From Betaproteobacteria bacterium (GTDB taxonomy: Bacteria > Pseudomonadota > Gammaproteobacteria > Burkholderiales > WYBJ01): DNA of 34,812 nt. The stretch is taken from positions 1 through 34,812 of the forward strand of contig WHTS01000063.1 in NCBI GenBank assembly GCA_009377585.1. Reading direction: 5' to 3'. The position numbers and the translations under genes were made by a program. Every line of letters starts with the position of its first letter. Positions within the stretch are counted from its first letter, which is position 1. Under the pieces are notes generated by a model, which was given only the letters and a program-made list of their open reading frames with translations, had not been told where the DNA came from and made no database searches. Positions 26,603-33,048 of this stretch are shown in pieces.

Positions 26603-27723
26603 ACGCTGGCAACCATCTGCTCGCCCCAAGGCACGTCACGACGCCATTGCTCGTAGACGAACTGCGGCCACTCGGGCCTGCTCGGACGCCGGATCGCCAG
26701 ATCGTCGTCGTTCAGCCCGAGCCATTCCATGTGTACCGACACCTCCCGACCCATCAGCACCTTGCGCCGGATCATCCAGTCCACGAACGGCGCCATGAAC
26801 GTCCAATACAATCGGCTCGCCTTGCCTTCCCTGATGAGCGCGGAGAATTCCGGCGCGTACGGGTTGTAGCCGAAGTTCTTCAGGTCCGAATACATCAGCA
26901 GCCAGTTGATCGGGTAATTGCTGTAGACGGGGCTCGCCTTCTTCTTCGAGTCGATCAGTCCGAGCTCGACCACCTTGGACATGATTTCGTCCTGGTTGTA
27001 GGGCCAGGCGTGATAGGGGGCGAGGTAACGGGGGAAGGCCGTCCCGGCCGGGTAATCGCCGGGATTCCAGAAACGCGCAAGCTCGGCTGCGTCGAACAAC
27101 CCGCTCTCCCGAAGCTCCGGCGGCGTCCAGTCGACCTGGGAAATCGACATGCGGGGAAATTCGTAGAGCATGCGCTCCGGCACGGGCTGCCCGGGCGAGT
27201 AGCCGGCAAGCACCAGTGGAATCCGCAACGCGACGGCGGCCCTGAGCGCGTTGCTCTCGAAGAGAGGGCCGTAGGCGTACGAAATGGTATGAACGGCACC
27301 ACGCGCTTCCTGGTTCATGAGCAGGAAGCGGAACAGCTTGCGATAGAAGGCCATCGAAGGCCGGTAGACGAGATGCTCGACGTCGAGCTTGTCCACCGCG
27401 CGCCGGATGTTGCTCCAGGCGATCGGGCCGATATTGATATCGGTGGTATGAGCGAGAACCCGCAGCCCATAATCGTTCTTCAAGCGATGGATCAGATAGA
27501 CGCTGTCCTTGCCTCCGCTGAGGGGCACGAGGCAGTCGTACTGGCCGGAGCCGCGCACGTCCTTCAACGTGCGTTCGAGATCGGCTTCGCAGACCTTTCG
27601 TGCCTCTTCAGCCTTCGAACGGCTGTCCGGTCGGTATTCGCGACATGGCCGGCATACGCCATTGGAATCGAAGTCGGAACCGGGCACGGCTTCCGGCAGC
27701 AAGCAGCGCTTGCATCGCTTCAT
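26599..27723 (-). CDS. N-acetyl sugar amidotransferase (WbpG/PseA-like)
   Basis: This 374-residue ATP-PPase family protein has a zinc-type knuckle at the N-terminus (Cys4, Cys7, Cys24, Cys27) and the PP-loop SGGKDS (69-74). Family members (WbpG, PseA, LegI types) convert an acetamido group on a nucleotide sugar to an amidino group using ammonia, usually delivered by HisH/HisF-like partners. No such partner is encoded in this window. It is the first gene of a coupled three-gene operon with the reductase and the acyl-CoA synthetase, an unusual setting for this family. A modified-sugar step in EPS or surface glycan synthesis is the default reading; amidation of another substrate is possible. Confidence 0.85.
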   Translation of the reverse strand: MKRCKRCLLPEAVPGSDFDSNGVCRPCREYRPDSRSKAEEARKVCEADLERTLKDVRGSGQYDCLVPLSGGKDSVYLIHRLKNDYGLRVLAHTTDINIGPIAWSNIRRAVDKLDVEHLVYRPSMAFYRKLFRFLLMNQEARGAVHTISYAYGPLFESNALRAAVALRIPLVLAGYSPGQPVPERMLYEFPRMSISQVDWTPPELRESGLFDAAELARFWNPGDYPAGTAFPRYLAPYHAWPYNQDEIMSKVVELGLIDSKKKASPVYSNYPINWLLMYSDLKNFGYNPYAPEFSALIREGKASRLYWTFMAPFVDWMIRRKVLMGREVSVHMEWLGLNDDDLAIRRPSRPEWPQFVYEQWRRDVPWGEQMVASV

Positions 27724-27785
27724 GGTGTTTGCATCCTCGGTGCAGCGCAGCTCAATCGCGGTTGCCTGTCCGAACCAGAAGGGCT

Positions 27786-27791
27786 ATTGTA
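27786..27791 (-). promoter_or_regulatory. Candidate -10 element of the amidotransferase operon
   Basis: The minus strand reads TACAAT at 27791-27786, matching TATAAT at five of six positions, about 60 bases before the amidotransferase ATG. A good -35 is not apparent, as expected if an activator is involved. The 16-bp dyad abuts it directly. Confidence 0.35.
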
Positions 27792-27807
27792 GTCGCCGAT
27801 TGGCGAC
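27792..27807. promoter_or_regulatory. Candidate shared operator (16-bp dyad) between divergent genes
   Basis: gtcgcc-gatt-ggcgac is a perfect 6-bp inverted repeat. It touches the -10 candidate of the minus-strand amidotransferase operon and overlaps the -35 candidate of the plus-strand acyltransferase. A bound regulator could control both directions. No regulator gene is adjacent. Confidence 0.4.
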
Positions 27808-27827
27808 GTTATACCTTTAGCTATACT
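27800..27827 (+). promoter_or_regulatory. Candidate sigma-70 promoter of the acyltransferase gene
   Basis: TTGGCG (27800-27805, four of six) and TATACT (27822-27827, five of six) are separated by 16 bases. The start would be near 27834, giving a leader of about 60 nt. Confidence 0.45.
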
Positions 27828-27893
27828 TTGTCATGGATCCTGGGTTATCGGTCGGGGCGGTGCGCTTCCGATTCGGACGCCGCATAGGGAGGC

Positions 27894-28727
27894 ATGGTGG
27901 CAGCGTTCACTTCGGTCGCACGTAATAGTGGCATCCTTCGCTTCGTCAACGATCTCGCGCTTACCCGATCCGCGTATCGCGCGCTCGCCGGATACATGTT
28001 CCACAAGTACTTCAATGCAGTAACCGCCGCCGATGACGAGCGCCGCAGTGAAGTGTTCAGGATTCGCTACGACGTCTATTGCGACGAGCTGCGCTTCGAA
28101 GATCCCGCCCGCTTTCCCGACAGGCAGGAGACCGACGCCTTCGATCCCTTTTCGCTCCATTGTCTATTGTTGCACAAGGCGAGCAGCACTTACGCCGGCT
28201 GCGTGCGCCTGGTCCAGGTCAATCCGGAAAAGCCCGACGAGCCGTTACCGTTCGAGCGCCTGTGCAAAGGCCGAATGTATGAGGACAAGCTCGCGCTGCT
28301 GGTCCCCGACCGTACCAAGGTCGGCGAGATCTCGCGCCTGGCGGTGCGTTCGTCCTTCCGGCGCCGTAAAGGCGAAAACACGGTCCCTGGCGGCATCGTC
28401 GAGGAACGGCGCGGCCCCATCGGCGGGATGCGCACGCCCTGGATCGCGCTCGGCTTGTACCTGTCCGCCGCGGCGATTGGATTGATCAAGGGCTTGAACG
28501 GCGTATTCGCACTGATGGAGCCGCGGCTTGCCCGCCGATTGGGTACGTACGGGATCCGCTTCCAGCAGGTGGGCGATCCGGTCGAGCACCGCGGCGAACG
28601 CGCACCGTTTTTCATCTCGCGCGAAGATCTCTATGCCAGTGTGCCGCCACCCGTGCGGGGATTGCTCGAGGTCATCGAATCGGACTTGCGCCGCACCGGG
28701 GCCGAGCAGCTGGTCAAGTCCCGCTGA
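27894..28727 (+). CDS. PEP-CTERM/exosortase system-associated acyltransferase (LuxI-like)
   Basis: This 277-residue GNAT-fold protein matches the TIGR03694-type acyltransferases that occur only with PEP-CTERM/exosortase systems. It shares the signature of acyl-homoserine-lactone and N-acyl-amino-acid synthases: Arg56/Arg58 in FRIRYDVYC, Asp81 and Asp84 in ETDAFDPFSLH, Arg105 in CVRLV, and Glu145/Arg148 in GEISRLAV. These residues bind the acyl donor and the amine acceptor in LuxI. A perfect agggagg (27886-27892) sits only one base from ATG 27894, so GTG 27897 is an alternative start. It diverges from the amidotransferase-reductase-ligase operon. The acyl donor, acceptor and product are unknown. 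Confidence 0.88.
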   Translation: MVAAFTSVARNSGILRFVNDLALTRSAYRALAGYMFHKYFNAVTAADDERRSEVFRIRYDVYCDELRFEDPARFPDRQETDAFDPFSLHCLLLHKASSTYAGCVRLVQVNPEKPDEPLPFERLCKGRMYEDKLALLVPDRTKVGEISRLAVRSSFRRRKGENTVPGGIVEERRGPIGGMRTPWIALGLYLSAAAIGLIKGLNGVFALMEPRLARRLGTYGIRFQQVGDPVEHRGERAPFFISREDLYASVPPPVRGLLEVIESDLRRTGAEQLVKSR

Positions 28728-28744
28728 CCGGGCAGGTTTCGGCC

Positions 28745-29512
28745 TTATTGCAGTCGCCGCAGGTACTCCTTGGTGAAGACCCGATCGGGAAGATCGCGTG
28801 CTTTCATGTCGCCGTACTCCAGCACTGACTGTTCGCCCTTGCGCAGGGCATCGGTGAACACGAGCCGGGTAGGGCGCGTATTGCCGAACATGGGCTGGTA
28901 GTTTTCGTAGCGGGCCGTCTTCAACAGCCGGTTCGACACCGAGTAGAACTCTGCCTTGAACGGACGATTGTTGGCCTGGTTCACCCAGTAGAGGACCCGG
29001 TGATAGGTCACCCCTCTGGTTGCGGCCACCAGCTCCAGCACATGGTAGTTCTGGCCGTCGATCGATTCGGTGCGCAGGATTTTCGGCGTGTAGTCTCCAG
29101 CGAAGTTGGCGCGTGCGAGATCCCCGTTGGCAACTTGTCCGGTCAGCCGCTGCGACAGCGACAGCCGCACAGGCTGGGAAATGTCGGGCAGGAATACCCA
29201 CAGGTCACTGTCCTTCATGAGAATGATCTGCCCGCGGTCCGATGCGGGTTCGGTCACCATCACCACGGTGTTCGCGTTTCCCTTCGACAGAACCCGGTAC
29301 TTGCGCATCTCGACCGGCTCGCCGTCCTGCGTGCCGTTGACCGTGATGTCGACCTGGAAGCCGGAGCGCGGGAACCGAATCTCGTCGGCCTTTTCCAGTA
29401 TAATTTTTGCGGCCTGCGCATCGTCGGTGGCCTGCGCGACAGCGCTTCCCGACAAAATCAACGAGAAAGCCAGGACCCAGAGACTTGCTGTGCGAGTGGA
29501 CGGCGTCCTCAT
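28745..29512 (-). CDS. LolA-like outer membrane lipoprotein-sorting protein
   Basis: This 255-residue periplasmic protein has a Sec signal (about 1-27, ending SGSAVAQA). A LolA/LolB-like half-barrel domain of the DUF4292/outer-membrane lipoprotein-sorting type follows, with KYRVLSKGNANTVVM, KDSDLWVFLPDISQPVRLS and LYWVNQANNRPFKAEFYS. Proteins of this fold carry lipids or lipidated proteins across the periplasm. It is not the housekeeping LolA, which is shorter and lies elsewhere in genomes. It diverges by 33 bases from a LolD-like ATPase gene and two permease genes, which suggests that it is their carrier. It converges on the acyltransferase with a 17-base gap. Confidence 0.82.
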   Translation of the reverse strand: MRTPSTRTASLWVLAFSLILSGSAVAQATDDAQAAKIILEKADEIRFPRSGFQVDITVNGTQDGEPVEMRKYRVLSKGNANTVVMVTEPASDRGQIILMKDSDLWVFLPDISQPVRLSLSQRLTGQVANGDLARANFAGDYTPKILRTESIDGQNYHVLELVAATRGVTYHRVLYWVNQANNRPFKAEFYSVSNRLLKTARYENYQPMFGNTRPTRLVFTDALRKGEQSVLEYGDMKARDLPDRVFTKEYLRRLQ

Positions 29513-29545
29513 AAGTACGTTACCCCAATGTAGAAGGCGTTAGAC

Positions 29546-30439
29546 GTGGCCCAGTCTCCAGCAAGCCCGCCCGGCCCTGTCGTTCGCATCGAGCGCGTCT
29601 GCAAGGACTACAAGCTGGGGGAAGAGACGGTCCACGCGCTCAAGGATATCTCATTCACGATCGACGACGGCGTGTTCCTCGCCATTGCGGGTCCCTCGGG
29701 AAGCGGCAAATCCACCATGCTGAACATGATCGGCTGCATCGATACGCCGAGCGCGGGACGCATCGTCATCGACGGCACCGACGTTAGCGGCAAAAGGCCG
29801 GACGAACTTGCGGACTTGCGCAGCCGCACCATCAGTTTCGTGTTCCAGACGTTCAACCTGTTCCCGGTGCTTACGGCGCGCGAGAACGTGGAATACCCGA
29901 TGCTGCGCCGTGGGGACATCAACAAGTCGGAGCGGAAGGAGCGGGTCGACTTCTTCCTCGACACGGTTGGGCTCACGAAGTATGCGGGGCACCGGCCCAA
30001 TCAGCTCTCGGGCGGGCAACGGCAGCGGGTTGCGATAGCCCGGGCGCTGGCGACCCGTCCGCGCATCGTGCTCGCCGACGAACCGACGGCGAACCTCGAC
30101 TACAAGACAGGTGAAAGCATACTTTCGATGATGAAAGCCATCAATCGGGCTTTCGAGACGACCTTCGTTTTTTCCACCCACGACCAGCGGGTCATGGGCA
30201 TGGCCGACCGGCTGGTTCGTATCGAGGACGGAGAAATCACGACGCTGGGCGTGCGCGCCGGCCGGGTATGGAAATACGTCAAGGAGAAGGATGTGCCCAT
30301 CCCGACTTCGGACGCGGAGATGCAAGAACTTCTGCGTGAAGATCCGGAGCTGCGCCGCATGATCATGGAAGACCCGGACCTGCGCAAGGCGCTGCTGGAC
30401 GACCAGAATGCGCCGGCGCCGGTCGGTAAGGGATCCTAG
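29546..30439 (+). CDS. LolD/MacB-type ABC transporter ATP-binding protein with C-terminal extension
   Basis: This 297-residue ATPase powers a type VII (LolCDE/MacB/FtsE-like) ABC system. Motifs are Walker A GPSGSGKST (49-57), signature LSGGQ (154-158), Walker B IVLADE (174-179) and H-loop His212. The nucleotide-binding domain ends near 235. About 60 more residues follow and contain a 10-residue duplication, EDPELRRMIM (265-274) and EDPDLRKALL (275-284), which is not usual for LolD. The GTG start at 29546 is the first possible codon, with only a weak ribosome-binding site. A plus-strand TATAAT at 29399-29404, inside the divergent gene, may belong to its promoter. The permease genes follow. Confidence 0.9.
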   Translation: MAQSPASPPGPVVRIERVCKDYKLGEETVHALKDISFTIDDGVFLAIAGPSGSGKSTMLNMIGCIDTPSAGRIVIDGTDVSGKRPDELADLRSRTISFVFQTFNLFPVLTARENVEYPMLRRGDINKSERKERVDFFLDTVGLTKYAGHRPNQLSGGQRQRVAIARALATRPRIVLADEPTANLDYKTGESILSMMKAINRAFETTFVFSTHDQRVMGMADRLVRIEDGEITTLGVRAGRVWKYVKEKDVPIPTSDAEMQELLREDPELRRMIMEDPDLRKALLDDQNAPAPVGKGS

Positions 30440-30446
30440 GGATCAC

Positions 30447-31706
30447 GTGCGCGACGGCGCCGACCTCCGCAAACGGATCGGCCGCGGCTGGTCGATCCTG
30501 TTGCAGGCGTTCCGGAACGTGACACGCAATGCACGCCGCTCCGCCATTGCGCTCGGTGCCGTCGGCTTCGGAATCATCGCAATGCTGCTGGCGGCCGGGT
30601 TCATCCAGGACATCCTCCATGGCATGCGCGAGGAGACGATCGAGACGCGTCTGGGACACATCCAGATCACGCGTGCGAAATATCTGGATGCGGGCCTGGC
30701 AGCGCCTTTCGACTACCTGATCCCGGACAGCATGCCGGAGCGCAAAACGGTGGAGCAGTTGCCCGGGGTGGTCGTGGTTTCGCCGCGACTGTCCTTCAAC
30801 GGCCTCATCAGCCTGGGCGAAACGACTGTTTCATTTCTTGCCGATGGCGTGGAGCCCGAAAAGGAACAGCGGCTGGCGAAGCAGCTGAAGATCGTGAGCG
30901 GGCAGAACCTGGCCGAGGGCGAGCCGAAAAGCGTCATCCTCGGCCAAGGCCTGGCGACCAGCCTCGGCGCAAAGCTCGGTGACCAGGTCATTCTGGTCGC
31001 CAATACCGAAAAGGGCGGCATCAATGCGGTCGAACTGGTCGTGCGCGGGACGTTCAGTACGGTGACCAAAGCCTACGATGACGTCGCCCTGCGGCTTCCG
31101 CTGCGCACGGCACAGCGGCTGCTGCGTGTTCAAGGCGTACACCGCTGGGTACTGCTACTCGACCGCACCGAGCACACCGAGGCTGTGCTCGCGACCCTCA
31201 CGAAAACCCTCGACGGAAAGCAGCTCGAAGTCGTCCCCTGGACGCAGCTCGCGGATTTCTACAACAAGACCGTGCTGCTCTTCTCCCGCCAGGTCACCGT
31301 GATGAAGCTCATCATCGCGGCCATCATCGTGCTGAGCATCTCCAATACGATGATGATGAGTGTGATGGAGCGCACCGGGGAGGTCGGTACCGAGATGGCG
31401 CTGGGCAATACCCGGCACGGCATCCTCGCGCTTTTCATCGGCGAGGGACTGCTGCTGGGCCTCGGTGGCGCAGTGGTCGGTTTGCTCGCAGGGTTGGGAC
31501 TGGCCGCGGTCATCTCGTTTTTCGGCATACCGATGCCGCCGCCTCCCGGCGCCACCGAAGGCTTTACGGCCAAGATCCTGATTAGCCCAGCCCTGACCGT
31601 GCAGGCACTTTTCCTGGCTGTATTCACCGCGCTTGCCGCCAGCGTCTACCCGGCGTGGAAGGCGTCTCGCATGATCATCGTCGACGCCCTGCGCCACAAT
31701 CGCTAG
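30447..31706 (+). CDS. LolC/LolE-like (FtsX/MacB-type) ABC permease, subunit 1
   Basis: This 419-residue inner-membrane protein has one N-terminal membrane helix (about 20-45), a large periplasmic MacB-PCD-like domain (about 45-270) and a C-terminal FtsX domain with three more helices, the LolC/LolE topology. The frame is open from ATG 30408, inside the ATPase gene, but GTG 30447 has aggg upstream at 5-6 bases and gives a more natural N-terminus; both remain possible. GIPMPPPPG (360-368) lies in the last periplasmic loop and recurs in subunit 2. It is co-transcribed with the ATPase and subunit 2 (6-base gap), so a heteromeric extractor is likely. Confidence 0.87.
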   Translation: MRDGADLRKRIGRGWSILLQAFRNVTRNARRSAIALGAVGFGIIAMLLAAGFIQDILHGMREETIETRLGHIQITRAKYLDAGLAAPFDYLIPDSMPERKTVEQLPGVVVVSPRLSFNGLISLGETTVSFLADGVEPEKEQRLAKQLKIVSGQNLAEGEPKSVILGQGLATSLGAKLGDQVILVANTEKGGINAVELVVRGTFSTVTKAYDDVALRLPLRTAQRLLRVQGVHRWVLLLDRTEHTEAVLATLTKTLDGKQLEVVPWTQLADFYNKTVLLFSRQVTVMKLIIAAIIVLSISNTMMMSVMERTGEVGTEMALGNTRHGILALFIGEGLLLGLGGAVVGLLAGLGLAAVISFFGIPMPPPPGATEGFTAKILISPALTVQALFLAVFTALAASVYPAWKASRMIIVDALRHNR

Positions 31707-31712
31707 CCCGCC

Positions 31713-32924
31713 ATGTGGAGACTGGCTCTACGTAACGTGACCCGGCAGAAGGTCCGCACCGCGATGACCATGGGCGCCATTGCGGCCGGGGTCATCAGCC
31801 TGGTCCTGGCCGGGGGCTTCGTGGCCGACATCTTCATCCAGTTGCGCGAATTCACGATTCACTCGCAGCTCGGCCACATCCAGATTTACAAGGAAGGCTA
31901 CTACCGCTACGGCACGCAGGCGCCGTCGAAGTACGTCATCGACGATCCGGAGCCACTGCGCTCGCGCCTGGCCGCGAACCCCGACGTGCAAGACGTCATG
32001 GCACGGCTGAATTTTTCCGGCCTGATGAACAACGGGCGATCCGACCTGGCGATCATCGGCGAAGGGATAGAGCCGGCGAAGGAAGAGCGGCTAGGCACCT
32101 ATCTCACGCTGATTGCGGGGCACCATCTCAAGGATTCGGACCAGTTCGGGATCGTGGTGGGGGAAGGCGTCGCGCAGTCACAAAAGTTGAATCCGGGCGA
32201 TCGCGTGACGCTCCTGATCAACAACCGGGATGGCTCCCTCAACAGCCTCGATTTCGAGATCGTGGGCGTGTTCCGCTCGTTCTCGAAGGAGTTCGATGCC
32301 CGCGCCGTGCGTATTCCGCTTGCGGCAGCGCAAGAGTTGATGACATCCCCGGGCGTAAACAGCCTGGTGGTTTCGTTGCGGCAAACGGGCGCTACCGACC
32401 GTGTCGCGCGCGCTCTGGGAAAGGAGTTACAGGGCAAAGGTTTCGAATTGAAGACCTGGGAGGAGCTGAGCGATTTCTACCGCAGCACGGTCGAATTGTA
32501 CGAGGTGCAGTTCGGCGTATTGCGGCTCATCATCCTCGGCATGGTCGTGCTGGGTGTGATCAACAGCGTCAACATGAGCATCTTCGAGCGCTACGGTGAA
32601 TTCGGAACGATGCGTGCGCTCGGCGACCGCAATCGCACGGTCTTCCAGCTGATCCTGGCGGAGAATCTCATCGTCGGAGCCGTAGGGGCCGGGCTAGGCG
32701 TCGTATTGGGTGTGGTGCTGGGACTCCTCATATCCGCCGTCGGCATCCCGATGCCGCCCCCGCCGAACTCGAATACGCCCTATGTCGCGTATATCCGGCT
32801 CGTGCCCGAAAGCCTCGTCGGAGCGTTCGGAATCGGGCTTGCGGCTGCGATGGTCGCGTGCATGTGGCCTTCGTTTCGCGTATCGCGCAGCGACGTGGCC
32901 GATGCACTGCGTCGCAATATCTGA
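31713..32924 (+). CDS. LolC/LolE-like (FtsX/MacB-type) ABC permease, subunit 2
   Basis: This 403-residue paralog of subunit 1 has the same order: N-terminal helix (LRNVTRQKVRTAMTMG then a hydrophobic run to about 35), periplasmic domain (about 40-260) and a three-helix FtsX domain. Its GIPMPPPP (344-351) matches subunit 1. The homologous N-terminal LRNVTR/FRNVTR motif and the two diverged copies resemble LolC and LolE, which form a heterodimer with LolD. With the LolA-like protein next door, a role in lipid or lipoprotein extraction from the inner membrane is inferred; macrolide-type efflux is less likely because no MFP partner is present. Confidence 0.87.
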   Translation: MWRLALRNVTRQKVRTAMTMGAIAAGVISLVLAGGFVADIFIQLREFTIHSQLGHIQIYKEGYYRYGTQAPSKYVIDDPEPLRSRLAANPDVQDVMARLNFSGLMNNGRSDLAIIGEGIEPAKEERLGTYLTLIAGHHLKDSDQFGIVVGEGVAQSQKLNPGDRVTLLINNRDGSLNSLDFEIVGVFRSFSKEFDARAVRIPLAAAQELMTSPGVNSLVVSLRQTGATDRVARALGKELQGKGFELKTWEELSDFYRSTVELYEVQFGVLRLIILGMVVLGVINSVNMSIFERYGEFGTMRALGDRNRTVFQLILAENLIVGAVGAGLGVVLGVVLGLLISAVGIPMPPPPNSNTPYVAYIRLVPESLVGAFGIGLAAAMVACMWPSFRVSRSDVADALRRNI

Positions 32925-32960
32925 AGTAGGCTACTGTGGTGAATCGTAAATTCGTCGTAA

Positions 32961-33033
32961 TTCGTCTTTCCCGCGCAAGCGGGAATCCAGAACGAGACTC
33001 CGCCTGGACCCCCGCGTTCGCGGGGGTGACGAA
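32961..33033. repeat. REP-like interspersed inverted repeat
   Basis: Two stem-loops face each other: ttcgtctttcccgc-gcaa-gcgggaat-ccag on the left, and ctggacccccgcg-ttcg-cgcgggggtgacgaa on the right, with the outer arms also complementary. This is the widespread proteobacterial 'cgtcattcccgcg..gcgggaatccag' type of dispersed element. It lies between convergent genes and can serve as a terminator for both. Confidence 0.75.
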
Positions 33034-33048
33034 CTTCTGACTCAGGCG

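Noticed and set aside
26647-27792. Plus-strand frame of 381 codons opposite the amidotransferase
   Set aside because: The minus-strand frame contains the Cys knuckle and PP-loop; this one is a shadow.
27724-27893. A sigma-54 promoter for the acyl-modification cluster
   Set aside because: The two GG-N10-GC spacings that occur there lack the TGGCA block, so I do not count them.
29399-29404. Perfect plus-strand TATAAT inside the LolA-like gene as a firm promoter of the ABC operon
   Set aside because: No acceptable -35 or extended -10 accompanies it and it is about 140 bases from the start codon; I note it only in the ATPase entry.
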